In this document: positions 29,521-38,742 of the stretch, one piece after another
Layout: each line of letters starts with the position of its first letter
Numbering within the stretch: position 1 is the stretch's first letter
Source of the DNA: Candidatus Kinetoplastibacterium galatii TCC219
GTDB lineage: Bacteria; Pseudomonadota; Gammaproteobacteria; Burkholderiales; Burkholderiaceae_B
DNA: 64,000 bases
Direction of reading: 5' to 3'
Assembly (NCBI RefSeq): GCF_000340905.1
Contig: NC_020284.1
Coordinates: 248,001 to 312,000, forward strand
Translations under genes and position numbers: made by a program
The notes under the pieces: generated by a model
Databases searched by the model: none
Told to the model about the DNA's origin: nothing
What the model saw: the letters and a program-made list of their open reading frames with translations, nothing else

Positions 29521-30726
29521 CTATCGCTCTAGAACCTGTGCTATGCTTGATGCAACGATCTCGACATTTTTGTCATTTAGCGCTGCAACACATATTCTGC
29601 CACTAGATACAGCATAGATACCATGTTGCTCACGCAGCATATCAACTTGGTGCGATGTTAGTCCAGAATAAGAAAACATTCCTCTTTGATTTAATACAAA
29701 ACTAAAATCTTTTTTATTGCTATATTTGCTAATTTCCTCAACAAGTTTTTTACGCATTAGCTTAATTCTATCTCTCATACCAGATAATTCATGCTTCCAT
29801 GTCTCAAAAAGATCATCAGAGCTCAATATATGATTGACTATACTGGCGCCATGTGTAGGTGGATTTGAATAGTTAGTTCTTATCAATCTTTTTACTTGAC
29901 TGAGCACTCTATTAGATTCATCTCTGCTGTTAGTGGTTATTGTTAAAGCACCAACACGTTCCCCATATAATGCAAATGATTTTGAAAATGAAGAGCTGAT
30001 AAATGATGGTATGTCCATATCTGCAAACATTCTAACAACATGCGCATCTTCAGATAATCCATTTCCAAAACCTTGGTATGCAATATCTAGAAATGGTATT
30101 AAATCTCGCTCTTTAATTATTTTTGCTATATCTTTCCACTGTGATTCACTAGGATCAATACCTGTAGGATTATGGCAGCATGCATGCAGTACTATTATCG
30201 TTCCGCTGGATGCAGTCTTTAAATTTTCAAGCATCTTATCAAATGCAATATTGTTAGTATCTGGATCATAGTAAGAATAAGTATCTACTACAAACCCTGA
30301 TTTTTCAAATATAGCCCTGTGGTTTTCCCAGCTAGGATCGCTTATTAAGACCTTAGCACCCGGGGACAATTGATGCAACAAATCCGCCCCGATTTTTAAA
30401 GCCCCAGTTCCACCAAGAGTTTGTACTGTTAGTGAACGTCCTTCTTCAATTTTACTGGAGTTGGTTCCAAGTAGTAATTTCATTACATTTTTATTGTAGC
30501 TAGAAATACCATCAATAGGCAAATAACCTCTAGATAATTTTTTTGATGCAAGAAATTCTTCAGATTTACTAACAGCTTCCATTAAAGGAATTTTGCCATT
30601 TTTGTCATAGTATACACCAACTCCAAGGTTTACCTTATTTGGCCTACTATCCGAATTAAATTTTTCATTTAGTCCCAATATAGGATCACTAGCTGCTAGT
30701 TTGACAGATTTAAATATATCTTTCAT
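29521..30726 (-). CDS. tyrB: aromatic-amino-acid/aspartate aminotransferase
   Basis: PLP-dependent class I aminotransferase of the AspC/TyrB subfamily, transferring amino groups to form aspartate, tyrosine or phenylalanine. ATG 30726 gives [19 protein letters not shown] and 401 residues; a TTG 12 bases upstream is the alternative. The PLP lysine is in [18 protein letters not shown], with YLPIDG and the [12 protein letters not shown] block typical of the subfamily. Whether aspartate or aromatic substrates dominate cannot be read from sequence. It is divergent from uvrB. Confidence 0.9.
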   Translation of the reverse strand: MKDIFKSVKLAASDPILGLNEKFNSDSRPNKVNLGVGVYYDKNGKIPLMEAVSKSEEFLASKKLSRGYLPIDGISSYNKNVMKLLLGTNSSKIEEGRSLTVQTLGGTGALKIGADLLHQLSPGAKVLISDPSWENHRAIFEKSGFVVDTYSYYDPDTNNIAFDKMLENLKTASSGTIIVLHACCHNPTGIDPSESQWKDIAKIIKERDLIPFLDIAYQGFGNGLSEDAHVVRMFADMDIPSFISSSFSKSFALYGERVGALTITTNSRDESNRVLSQVKRLIRTNYSNPPTHGASIVNHILSSDDLFETWKHELSGMRDRIKLMRKKLVEEISKYSNKKDFSFVLNQRGMFSYSGLTSHQVDMLREQHGIYAVSSGRICVAALNDKNVEIVASSIAQVLER

Positions 30727-30792
30727 GATGCTCGTCAATGTTATAGATTTAGTATAATGAATTTACAATCCCTTTACAATTTAGAGTCTAAC

Positions 30793-32808
30793 ATGACAAA
30801 TAATAGATTTGTAGCTTTTTCTAGAAACAGTCCATTCAATCTTTTTCAGCCTTATCAGCCTGCAGGCGATCAGCCAGAGGCAATCGATAAATTAATAAAT
30901 GGTTTAGAAAGTGGTTTGCGTTACCAGACTCTATTGGGCGTTACTGGTTCCGGTAAAACATATACTATGGCTAATATCATAGCAAGAACTGGCAGACCAT
31001 CATTGATATTAGCTCCTAATAAAACATTAGCAGCACAATTATATTCAGAAATGAGGGATTTTTTTCCTAAAAATGCGGTTGAATATTTTGTTTCTTATTA
31101 TGATTTTTATCAGCCAGAGGCATATATAGCATCAAAGGATATATTCATTGAAAAAGATGCTCGCATTAATGCTCATATAGAGCAGATGCGCTTATCTGCT
31201 ACTAAAAGTTTAGTAGAAAGGTCTGATACCATTATAGTAAGTACTGTATCTTGTATATATGGTATTGGTGATATGTCTTGCTATAACTCTATGGCCTTTT
31301 CTTTACGTTTAGGTAATTTAGTATCAAGAAATAATTTTTTGAAAAACTTGGTAGATATGCAGTATGTCAGAAATGATACAGAATTCTCTAGATCTACATT
31401 TCGTGTTCGTGGTGAATATATAGATATTTTTCCAGCCGAGAACTTTGATTTAGCCCTGAGAGTTTACCTGGTTGATGATGAGATAAAGAAATTATCACTA
31501 TTTGATCCAGTTATAGGTAAAATAGTTCAGGATATCCCTCGTTTTGCTTTATATCCTGTATCACATTATGCTGTTCCCAGAGGAGTAATATTATCAGCTA
31601 TTGATACTATAAAAGAAGAGCTAAGGCAACAATTAGAATTTTTAACAGACAACAATAAATTATTGGAAGCAAAACGTTTAGAACAGAGAACAAGATTTGA
31701 TTTAGAGATGTTACAGGAAACAGGTTTTTGCAAAGGTATTGAAAATTATACTAGACATATATCTAATTCATTACCAGGGGCTCCTCCAAGTACTTTAATG
31801 AATTATTTGCCGTCTGATGCTATTATTTTCATTGATGAGAGTCATATAACTCTTGGTCAGTTGTCAGGTATGTATTATGGAGACAGATCTAGAAAAGAAA
31901 CATTAGTAAGATATGGTTTTCGTTTGCCATCAGCATTAGATAATAGACCTTTAAAATTTGATGAATTTGAAAATATAGTCAAGCAATGTATTTTTGTTTC
32001 AGCAACTCCTTCTGATTATGAAAAAAAACATTCTAGTAATGTGGTTGAGCAACTAGTTCGACCAACTGGATTGGTTGATCCGGTTGTAGAAGTTAGATCA
32101 GCGGAAACACAGATTGACGATCTTTTACATCAAATAAAAAAAAGAATTATATTGAAAGAAAGAATATTTGTTACAACTCTAACAAAACGAATGTCTGAAA
32201 ATTTAACTGAATTCTTGAAGGAAAATGGTATAAAAGTAAGATATTTGCATTCGGATATAGATACTGTTGAAAGAGCTGAAATATTACGAGATTTACGCAT
32301 TGGATCCTTTGATGTTTTAGTAGGAATAAATTTACTGAGAGAAGGTTTAGATATACCAGAGGTTTCTTTAGTCGCAATACTTGATGCTGATAAAGAAGGT
32401 TTCTTAAGATCAGAGCGTAGTCTAATTCAAACTATAGGTAGAGCTGCTAGAAATATTAATGGCTATGCGATATTGTATGCTGACAAAATAACAGATTCTA
32501 TGAGAAAAGCTATAGAAGAAACTCAAAGAAGAAGAGAGAGGCAATTAGAGTTCAATTCTGTACATGGCATTAAAGCGACTGGTATTAAAAAAGATATAAG
32601 AGATCTTATAGATGGAATAGTGATTAATAATAAACCATCACTAGTTAATATTGATAGAAAAATTATTAAGTCTCATAAAAAATTATCAAAAGAGATTAAA
32701 CGATTAGAGAAGTCCATGATTGATCATGCTAATAGATTGGAATTTGAAAAAGCTGCCGAAGTTCGCGACTCTTTGAATGCGCTAAAAGAACTTCTTTTAT
32801 TTAGCTGA
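30793..32808 (+). CDS. uvrB: excinuclease ABC subunit B
   Basis: Damage-verification helicase-like subunit of nucleotide excision repair. Walker [14 protein letters not shown], the beta-hairpin [19 protein letters not shown], later SF2 motifs ATPSDYEK and TIGRAARN, and the C-terminal UVR motif with [21 protein letters not shown] are present. ATG 30793 gives 671 residues, near E. coli's 673. An ATG at 30757 is in frame, but it overlaps a perfect -10 TATAAT at 30753-30758, which favours the later start. It is divergent from tyrB, so their promoters overlap. Confidence 0.95.
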   Translation: MTNNRFVAFSRNSPFNLFQPYQPAGDQPEAIDKLINGLESGLRYQTLLGVTGSGKTYTMANIIARTGRPSLILAPNKTLAAQLYSEMRDFFPKNAVEYFVSYYDFYQPEAYIASKDIFIEKDARINAHIEQMRLSATKSLVERSDTIIVSTVSCIYGIGDMSCYNSMAFSLRLGNLVSRNNFLKNLVDMQYVRNDTEFSRSTFRVRGEYIDIFPAENFDLALRVYLVDDEIKKLSLFDPVIGKIVQDIPRFALYPVSHYAVPRGVILSAIDTIKEELRQQLEFLTDNNKLLEAKRLEQRTRFDLEMLQETGFCKGIENYTRHISNSLPGAPPSTLMNYLPSDAIIFIDESHITLGQLSGMYYGDRSRKETLVRYGFRLPSALDNRPLKFDEFENIVKQCIFVSATPSDYEKKHSSNVVEQLVRPTGLVDPVVEVRSAETQIDDLLHQIKKRIILKERIFVTTLTKRMSENLTEFLKENGIKVRYLHSDIDTVERAEILRDLRIGSFDVLVGINLLREGLDIPEVSLVAILDADKEGFLRSERSLIQTIGRAARNINGYAILYADKITDSMRKAIEETQRRRERQLEFNSVHGIKATGIKKDIRDLIDGIVINNKPSLVNIDRKIIKSHKKLSKEIKRLEKSMIDHANRLEFEKAAEVRDSLNALKELLLFS

Positions 32809-32835
32809 AATATTATTGTTTTTTAGGATATTGCC

Positions 32836-33300
32836 ATGAAAAATGTTCTTTTCGTATGTACTGGTAACATCTGCCGTTCTCCAACCGCAGAAGGTGTATT
32901 TAAAAAATTACTATTAAAAAAAGAGATGGGAAGAAATTTTAATGTTGATTCTGCTGGTACTCATCCGTATCATATTGGAAGAAAACCTGATGATCGTTCG
33001 ATAAGAGAAGCATTATTAAGGGGATACGACATTAGCAATCATGTAGCAAGGCAATTAGAAAATATTGATTTTTTCTGTTTTGACTTTATACTTGCAATGG
33101 ATTATAAAAATATCCAATACATAAAAGGTATTTGTCCTCATGAATGTTTCTATAAGGTAAAACTTTTAACTTATTTTTCCGATTATTATAATAATTTTGA
33201 AATTCCTGATCCTTATTACAGTGCACGTTATGGGTTTAAACTAGTTATAGATTATATTGAAGATGCTTGTAATGGTTTAGTAGATTATCTGAATCTTTAA
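32836..33300 (+). CDS. low-molecular-weight protein-tyrosine phosphatase
   Basis: Small cysteine phosphatase of 154 residues. The active-site loop VCTGNICRSPTAEG has the C-x5-R signature (Cys8, Arg14) and the general-acid Asp is in the late DPYY motif (IPDPYYSARYG). It lies just upstream of iscR, a neighbourhood also known from free-living betaproteobacteria. No capsule or tyrosine-kinase gene is near, so its substrate is unknown. Confidence 0.92.
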   Translation: MKNVLFVCTGNICRSPTAEGVFKKLLLKKEMGRNFNVDSAGTHPYHIGRKPDDRSIREALLRGYDISNHVARQLENIDFFCFDFILAMDYKNIQYIKGICPHECFYKVKLLTYFSDYYNNFEIPDPYYSARYGFKLVIDYIEDACNGLVDYLNL

Positions 33301-33353
33301 ATATACTTAAAATTTTTTGTTAATTAATTCCTTATAGAAATACTCTGGAATTG

Positions 33354-33362
33354 TGATATAAT
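33354..33362 (+). promoter_or_regulatory. Extended -10 promoter of the isc operon
   Basis: TGA directly followed by a perfect TATAAT (33357-33362) lies 28 bases upstream of the iscR ATG; the predicted start near 33369 leaves a short leader with GGAG and GGGG ribosome-site candidates. I could not align a full IscR-binding site with confidence, so autoregulation is likely by analogy only. Confidence 0.55.
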
Positions 33363-33390
33363 AGCCACATGGAGTTGCTTATGGGGTTTT

Positions 33391-33894
33391 ATGATGCGGT
33401 TAACTACTAAAGGTCGTTTCGCTGTTACTGCTATGTTGGATTTAGCATTGAATCAAGTTGCAGGGAGGGTTAGTATAGTTTCTATTAGTAAGCGTAATAA
33501 TATTTCACTATATTATCTAGAGCAATTGTTCATTAAGTTAAGGAAGTGTTCTTTAGTAAGAGGCATGCGTGGTCCAAGCGGTGGTTATTATTTAGCTAAA
33601 TTGCCAGATAAGATAACTTTAGCAGATATTATATCTGCTGTTGATGAATGTATAGATTCTACAAGTTGCAGTGGAAGGGTTAATTGCATAAAAGACAAAT
33701 TAACCGGTGAGTATAAAAAATGTTTAACGCATGATCTGTGGTCTGATTTAAATAGACAAATGTTTGATTATCTTAATTCGATTTCTTTACTAGACCTTAT
33801 GCTAATTCATCGTAATGGTTTAAAACATTCACCTCAAAAGGACCAAGAAGTATATATAGTAAAAAATCTAGGATGTAATTTGACTACTGTATAA
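33391..33894 (+). CDS. iscR: Fe-S cluster-sensing transcription regulator IscR
   Basis: Rrf2-family repressor that senses [2Fe-2S] supply and controls the isc operon. The 167-residue protein has the winged-helix N-terminus MRLTTKGRFAVTAMLDLAL and recognition region YYLEQLFIKLRK. The cluster ligands are Cys93, Cys99, Cys111 and His114. The spacing C-x5-C-x11-C-x2-H differs from the usual C-x5-C-x5-C-x2-H by six extra residues in the ligand loop. It starts with ATGATG and is first in iscRSUA-hscBA-fdx. Still an IscR, but cluster binding might be altered. Confidence 0.94.
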   Translation: MMRLTTKGRFAVTAMLDLALNQVAGRVSIVSISKRNNISLYYLEQLFIKLRKCSLVRGMRGPSGGYYLAKLPDKITLADIISAVDECIDSTSCSGRVNCIKDKLTGEYKKCLTHDLWSDLNRQMFDYLNSISLLDLMLIHRNGLKHSPQKDQEVYIVKNLGCNLTTV

Positions 33895-33927
33895 GAATAT
33901 AGTTATTTAGAAGACATGAAGGTTATT

Positions 33928-33984
33928 ATGGCAAAAAAAATAAATCCCCTATCTACATGGATTATTCCGCTACCACGCCTGTAG
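33928..33984 (+). other. Native iscS start out of frame across an A8 tract (possible recoding site)
   Basis: ATG 33928, with GAAGG (33918-33922) upstream, begins ATG GCA AAA AAA ATA and would end after 18 codons at TAG 33982-33984. The iscS frame is one base behind: in it, the bases just before ATG 33957 read KSPIY, the conserved IscS N-terminus. Codons GCA AAA AAA contain the heptamer A AAA AAA, a canonical -1 slip site. A -1 slip, or one added A in the A8 run (33933-33940), gives [18 protein letters not shown]. Confidence 0.75.
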
Positions 33985-35147
33985 ATCCAAGGGTAGTGGA
34001 GAAAATGATACCATGGTTGTATGATAATCCTGGAAATCCTGCTTCTAGAAGCCATAGTTTTGGTTGGAAAGCTGAGGATGCGGTAGAGAAAGCTAGAATA
34101 GATGTTGCAAATTTAGTTAATGCAGATCCACGAGAAATTATATGGACTTCTGGAGCAACTGAGTCTAATAACCTAGCAATAAAAGGTGCTGCAAATTTTT
34201 ATTCTGAAAGAGGTAAGCATATCATTACCATTAAGACAGAACATAAGGCAGTTCTAGATACTTGTCGTAACCTTGAGAAACATGGATTTGATGTTAGTTA
34301 CCTTGACGTTATGAGTAATGGACTTCTAGATCTTGATTACTTTAGAGACTCTATTAGAAAAGATACTGTGTTAGTTTCAGTAATGTTAGTTAATAATGAG
34401 ATTGGTGTTATTCAAGATATAGAAGCAATAGGAAAAATATGTAGAGAGAAAGGGATTATTTTTCATGTGGATGCAGCTCAAGCATCCGGCAAGTTAGTAA
34501 TAGATTTGCAAAAAATGCCTGTTGACTTGATGTCATTTTCTGCTCATAAAGTATATGGTCCTAAAGGAATTGGCGCTTTGTACATTTGTCGCAAGCCTAG
34601 GGTACGTGTTGAAGCACAAATTCATGGTGGTGGTCATGAACGAGGACTTAGATCAGGAACATTAGCAACACACCAGATTGTTGGAATGGGAGAAGCATTT
34701 CGCATTGCTAAGACAGATATGAATACAGATAATGTGCGTATAGCTTCACTAAGAAACAAATTATTGAAAGGAATCTCTAATATTGAGGATGTTTATATAA
34801 ATGGTAGTCTGGAAAATAGCGTTCCACATAATTTGAATGTAAGTTTCAATTACGTGGAGGGTGAATCGTTAATTATGGCATTAAAAAACCTAGCCGTTTC
34901 TAGTGGTTCCGCATGCACATCAGCTAGTCTAGAACCATCATATGTACTGCGTGCTTTAGGGAGAAGTGATGAATTAGCGCATAGTTCTATTCGTTTTACT
35001 CTAGGTAGATTTTCTTGTGAAGATGATATTGATTTTGCTATTCAAGAATTGAATACACATGTTAATAAATTAAGAGACATGTCTCCTTTATGGGAAATGG
35101 TTAAAAGTGGTATGGATTTGGAATCTGTGCATTGGTCATCTCATTGA
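33957..35147 (+). CDS. iscS: cysteine desulfurase IscS (start disrupted)
   Basis: PLP enzyme delivering cysteine sulfur to IscU and tRNA thiolation. From ATG 33957 it has 396 residues: [16 protein letters not shown] Lys198 in [10 protein letters not shown], catalytic Cys320 in [14 protein letters not shown]. This start has no ribosome site and drops the conserved KSPIY strand just upstream. The frame upstream of 33957 back to a stop at 33900 has no ATG, GTG or TTG. The natural start at 33928 is one base out of frame at an A8 tract, so normal IscS may need slippage. The coding body is under obvious constraint. Confidence 0.93.
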   Translation: MDYSATTPVDPRVVEKMIPWLYDNPGNPASRSHSFGWKAEDAVEKARIDVANLVNADPREIIWTSGATESNNLAIKGAANFYSERGKHIITIKTEHKAVLDTCRNLEKHGFDVSYLDVMSNGLLDLDYFRDSIRKDTVLVSVMLVNNEIGVIQDIEAIGKICREKGIIFHVDAAQASGKLVIDLQKMPVDLMSFSAHKVYGPKGIGALYICRKPRVRVEAQIHGGGHERGLRSGTLATHQIVGMGEAFRIAKTDMNTDNVRIASLRNKLLKGISNIEDVYINGSLENSVPHNLNVSFNYVEGESLIMALKNLAVSSGSACTSASLEPSYVLRALGRSDELAHSSIRFTLGRFSCEDDIDFAIQELNTHVNKLRDMSPLWEMVKSGMDLESVHWSSH

Positions 35148-35174
35148 TATTGAGTTTTTGAAAGGATATTACTT

Positions 35175-35561
35175 ATGGCTTATAGCGATAAAGTTTTGGA
35201 TCATTATGAAAATCCTCGTAATGTTGGATCTTTTAGTAAAGATGATGAGTCTGTCGGTACTGGTATGGTTGGGGCTCCTGCTTGTGGCGATGTTATGAAA
35301 TTGCAGATAAAGGTTAATGGTGATGGCATTATCGAGGATGCTTGTTTTAAAACATATGGATGTGGTTCTGCTATTGCTTCTAGTTCTTTGGTAACAGAAT
35401 GGATTAAAGGTAAATCACTGACACAAGCAGAAGAAATTAGTAATATGCAGATAGCTGAAGAATTAGCATTACCTCCTGTGAAAATACACTGTTCTATATT
35501 GGCAGAAGATGCCATCAGATCAGCTATAAGTGATTATAAGTTAAAAAATAAGATAGATTAA
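35175..35561 (+). CDS. iscU: Fe-S cluster scaffold IscU
   Basis: Scaffold on which IscS sulfur and iron are built into [2Fe-2S]. The 128 residues have the three ligand cysteines at the standard positions, Cys37 (GAPACGD), Cys63 (YGCGSAIASS) and Cys106 (KIHCS), the Asp39 next to Cys37, and the LPPVK motif recognised by HscA. It follows iscS by 27 bases. It is fully intact, in contrast to its partners iscS and hscA. Confidence 0.97.
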   Translation: MAYSDKVLDHYENPRNVGSFSKDDESVGTGMVGAPACGDVMKLQIKVNGDGIIEDACFKTYGCGSAIASSSLVTEWIKGKSLTQAEEISNMQIAEELALPPVKIHCSILAEDAIRSAISDYKLKNKID

Positions 35562-35578
35562 TATTTAAGAGATACGAA

Positions 35579-35902
35579 ATGTCTATAGATTTAACTAAGA
35601 ATGCTGCTTCACATATAGATCGTTTTCTAAAAAAACGAGGCAAAGGCATAGGTTTGCGAATGAAAGTTCAAATAAACGGATGCTCTGGTCTTTCTTATAA
35701 AATAGAGTATGTTGATGATTATAATGAAAATGATATAATTTTTGAAAATTTTGGTATAAAAATTTTTATTGACCCTGATAGTTTAATTTACTTGGATGGA
35801 ACTATACTTGATTATGTTAGAGATGGATTTAAAGAAGGATTTAAGTATATAAATCCTAATGAAAAATCCAAATGCGGCTGTGGTAAATCTTTTATGGTAT
35901 AA
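35579..35902 (+). CDS. iscA: A-type Fe-S carrier IscA
   Basis: Carrier passing Fe-S clusters from IscU to apoproteins. The 107-residue protein has the invariant cysteines at Cys35 (INGCSGLSY), Cys99 and Cys101 (KCGCGKSF), exactly the E. coli IscA numbering. It lies between iscU and hscB with 17 and 15 bases of spacing. No anomalies. Confidence 0.96.
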   Translation: MSIDLTKNAASHIDRFLKKRGKGIGLRMKVQINGCSGLSYKIEYVDDYNENDIIFENFGIKIFIDPDSLIYLDGTILDYVRDGFKEGFKYINPNEKSKCGCGKSFMV

Positions 35903-35917
35903 GAATTAATTTTATTT

Positions 35918-36436
35918 ATGCGAAGATTAGATTATTTTAATACATTTGGATTGCCTATTTCATTTTCTATAGATCAAGATAAATTAGAAAAATCCTGGAA
36001 ACATTTATCTTGTATTGTGCATCCAGATAGATATATAAATTCTGATGATAGAGATCTAAGATCTTCTGTAGAACTGGCATCTTTTGTAAATGAAGCTTAC
36101 AAGATATTAAAAGATCCAGTGTTACGTGCTAGCCATATATGTGAAATCAATGGTTTTAACTGTAATAAAAAATCTGATATTAGTATTATTTTCCTTGAGC
36201 AACAATTAGTATGGAGAGAATCTGTTGATGATTTATATAACATTAGAGATCTTGATGGCTTAAAAAAATTAGGAATAACTCTTTGTAAAGAAAGAGATGA
36301 AAGGCTTATATCATTGTCTAAGTTGCTAGATAAAGATTTCGATTATGCAAATTCATGTATTTTAATCAATGAGCTAATGTTTATTGATAAAATTTATAAT
36401 AACATTGAAGAAAAAATTCTTGTTCTTGCTGACTAG
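35918..36436 (+). CDS. hscB: Fe-S assembly J-domain co-chaperone HscB
   Basis: Co-chaperone that brings IscU to HscA and stimulates its ATPase. The 172-residue protein opens with LDYFNTFGLPISFSID and has the HPD motif in CIVHPDRY within the N-terminal J domain; the C-terminal helical part (about 90-172) binds IscU. It sits 52 bases upstream of the preferred hscA start. Confidence 0.95.
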   Translation: MRRLDYFNTFGLPISFSIDQDKLEKSWKHLSCIVHPDRYINSDDRDLRSSVELASFVNEAYKILKDPVLRASHICEINGFNCNKKSDISIIFLEQQLVWRESVDDLYNIRDLDGLKKLGITLCKERDERLISLSKLLDKDFDYANSCILINELMFIDKIYNNIEEKILVLAD

Positions 36437-36488
36437 AATATTCTCATATTATTGCAATATTAATTTAACACAAACAAAGTCTAAACAG

Positions 36489-38264
36489 ATGGAACTATTA
36501 CAAATATCTGAACCTAATGATCTACCTTGTGAAAGATCTAAGAAAACAATTCTTGGTATTGATTTAGGAACTACAAATTCTTTAGTTGCTTTTGTAAATG
36601 ATAATGATATTCCAGAGGTTTTATGTGATGATCTTAATAGATCACTGTTCCCGTCAATTATTGGTTTTCTAAATGATGGCAAAATTTTAGTTAGTCATCA
36701 AGCTATGGAATTAAAAAGCAATGAAATAATATCTTCCTTTAAAAAATTTATGGGAAGATCTTTTGATGATTCAAAATTTCTGCATTCTACTTATAAATTA
36801 TTAGACAAGAATGGTGTTTTAAAAATAAATACTTCATACGGTGAGTTTACGCCATTAGAAATATCATCCAAAATACTGGATCATCTATATAAGCTAGCCG
36901 TGTACAAAATAGGAAAAGATGTTAAAGATGTTGTTATTACTGTGCCTGCCTATTTTAATGAAACTCAGCGACAAGATACCAGGGCAGCAGCAACTCTAAT
37001 AGGCCTAAATGTGGTTCGTTTAATAAATGAGCCTACAGCAGCTGCAATTGCTTATGGTATTGATAATACTAAGGAAGGCATCTATGCTGTATTTGATTTA
37101 GGTGGTGGTACTTTTGATATTTCTATCTTAAAATTTACTGATGGTGTTTTTGATGTTATAGCCACTTCAGGTGATAATGCACTAGGAGGAGATGATTTTG
37201 ATTTGGCAATAGTTAATTATGTTATGAGTTTATTTCCTAGTAAAGAATTTTCTTTTGAACAAAGAAATGGTTTAATAAGAACAGCAAGAGAAACAAGAGA
37301 ACATTTATCATATAGTGATTCATCTATGTTTTATTTGCCATCAGAAATAGGAAATCCTATAGAGATAAGCAATGATATTTTCTACAAATTGGTGGATCCT
37401 TTAATTATTAGAATATCTAAATGCATTAAAAATTTACTACTTGATGCTAAATTAAAGACTGATGATATTTCTGGGGTCATAATGGTGGGCGGATCTACTA
37501 GAATGCCTATAATACGTAATTTTGTGGCTAAATATTTTAAGAAAGAGCCATTATTCAATCTTGATCCAGATAAAGTTGTTGCTATTGGTGCAGCTATATA
37601 CGGTGATATGTTATTGAATAGAGAATCCTTGAGTAAAGAGTGGCAACTATTAGATGTTACTCCTTTGTCATTAGGTATAGAAGTTGCTGGTGGATTGGTA
37701 GAGCGAATAGTACGTAGGAACAGTAAAATCCCTGTTTCTCACTCTCAAGATTTTACTACTATGAAAAATGGACAAACTGCGATGAAGATCCATGTTCTTC
37801 AAGGTGAGAGTGATTTAGTATCTAAATGTCGTTCTTTAGCTTATTTCGAATTAAATAATATTCCGGCAATGCCGGCTGGCCAAGCTCGAGTTAATGTGAC
37901 TTTTCAGATAGATGCAGATGGTTTATTACTAGTATCTGCCAAGGAGTCAATGACTGGCCTGGGATCAAGTGTAATAGTTAATAATTTGAGTAAAATGTCA
38001 CATGATGAGATAAGAAGTTTACTTTTATCAGACGATAATAAATCGGTAGATAAAGAAGATTCTTCAATATTCTACAAATTAAAATTAAAACTAGAGAATT
38101 TATTAGAATCAACAAACACAATACTTAATACAGATTCTGATCTTATAAGTGAAAATGAGTTATCTGAGGTGAAGAGTAAAATTATTAGCGCAAATAATTT
38201 GTTGAAGGTTGGTAATATTGATTTTGATAACTTAAAAATGATGTGGATTATTTTTCATCATTAA
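36489..38264 (+). CDS. hscA: Fe-S assembly Hsp70 chaperone HscA, C-terminally frameshifted
   Basis: Hsp70 that binds IscU's LPPVK motif and drives cluster transfer. ATG 36489 gives MELLQISEPN, the family start; an ATG at 36384 overlaps hscB and adds non-homologous sequence. The ATPase domain (GIDLGTTNSLVAF, DLGGGTFDIS, VMVGGSTRMP) and substrate domain (about 390-500) are intact. The frame ends LKMMWIIFHH at 591 residues, against about 616-620 usual. The missing 36-residue helical tail is readable in the -1 frame starting at an A5 tract (38234-38238), so one A seems lost. Confidence 0.93.
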   Translation: MELLQISEPNDLPCERSKKTILGIDLGTTNSLVAFVNDNDIPEVLCDDLNRSLFPSIIGFLNDGKILVSHQAMELKSNEIISSFKKFMGRSFDDSKFLHSTYKLLDKNGVLKINTSYGEFTPLEISSKILDHLYKLAVYKIGKDVKDVVITVPAYFNETQRQDTRAAATLIGLNVVRLINEPTAAAIAYGIDNTKEGIYAVFDLGGGTFDISILKFTDGVFDVIATSGDNALGGDDFDLAIVNYVMSLFPSKEFSFEQRNGLIRTARETREHLSYSDSSMFYLPSEIGNPIEISNDIFYKLVDPLIIRISKCIKNLLLDAKLKTDDISGVIMVGGSTRMPIIRNFVAKYFKKEPLFNLDPDKVVAIGAAIYGDMLLNRESLSKEWQLLDVTPLSLGIEVAGGLVERIVRRNSKIPVSHSQDFTTMKNGQTAMKIHVLQGESDLVSKCRSLAYFELNNIPAMPAGQARVNVTFQIDADGLLLVSAKESMTGLGSSVIVNNLSKMSHDEIRSLLLSDDNKSVDKEDSSIFYKLKLKLENLLESTNTILNTDSDLISENELSEVKSKIISANNLLKVGNIDFDNLKMMWIIFHH

Positions 38265-38362
38265 ATGATGATCTTTTAAAACTAAGAATTAATAAATCTC
38301 TTAGAAATGCTTTATTAGATAAAAAAATTGATAAATATAGTAAAAATATATGGCAAAGATAA
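38237..38362 (+). pseudogene. Out-of-frame C-terminal tail of hscA
   Basis: Reading from AAT 38237 in the -1 frame gives NDVDYFSSLNDDLLKLR followed by INKSLRNALLDKKIDKY and a TAA at 38360-38362. It aligns without gaps to the HscA C-terminus recalled from E. coli, which has RRMDQSVRRALKGHSVDEV at this position. One extra A in the A5 run would join it to the main frame as LKNDVDYF. The tail overlaps the fdx start by 13 bases. Its conserved look suggests a recent lesion, functional slippage or a sequencing error. Confidence 0.85.
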
Positions 38363-38691
38363 CTGTACTACCTAATAAGGATATATGTCCATCTGGTATT
38401 ATTATAGATAATGCTCCTGAAGATGTTTCTATTTGTAAAGTTTTGTTAGATAACAACGTTAACATAGAACACGCATGTGGTATGGTAGGGGCATGCACAA
38501 CTTGTCATGTTATAATAAGAGATGGTTTTTCCTCATTAGAGAAGTCGTCTGATTTAGAAGACGATATGCTAGATAAAGCATGGGGTTTATCTTCAAACTC
38601 TAGATTATCATGTCAGTGCAAGGTCTCTAAATCTGATTTATCAATTGAGATACCCAGATATACTATAAACCATGCTAAAGAAAATATATAA
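38350..38691 (+). CDS. fdx: [2Fe-2S] ferredoxin of the Isc system
   Basis: Adrenodoxin-type ferredoxin supplying electrons for cluster assembly. The 113 residues have ligands Cys43, Cys49 and Cys52 in HACGMVGACTTCHV and Cys88 in SRLSCQC, one position from the E. coli numbering. It is the last isc gene before a strong terminator; iscX is absent. It begins within the out-of-frame hscA tail. Confidence 0.96.
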   Translation: MAKITVLPNKDICPSGIIIDNAPEDVSICKVLLDNNVNIEHACGMVGACTTCHVIIRDGFSSLEKSSDLEDDMLDKAWGLSSNSRLSCQCKVSKSDLSIEIPRYTINHAKENI

Positions 38692-38702
38692 CTAGATTAT
38701 TT

Positions 38703-38732
38703 AACACATATCTAAGGATTTAGATATGTGTT
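38703..38732. terminator. Bidirectional terminator between fdx and lysS
   Basis: A perfect 13-bp stem AACACATATCTAA / TTAGATATGTGTT with tetraloop GGAT lies between the convergent isc operon and prfB-lysS. It is followed by CTTGTTTAG on the plus strand. It probably ends both transcripts. Confidence 0.75.
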
Positions 38733-38742
38733 CTTGTTTAGT

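Noticed and set aside
35204..35515. A 103-codon open frame antisense to iscU
   Set aside because: It is fully inside iscU, whose motifs are intact, and has no recognisable protein features.
36384..36488. N-terminal extension of hscA from an upstream ATG
   Set aside because: It overlaps the end of hscB and encodes non-homologous residues; MELLQISEP at 36489 matches the HscA family start.
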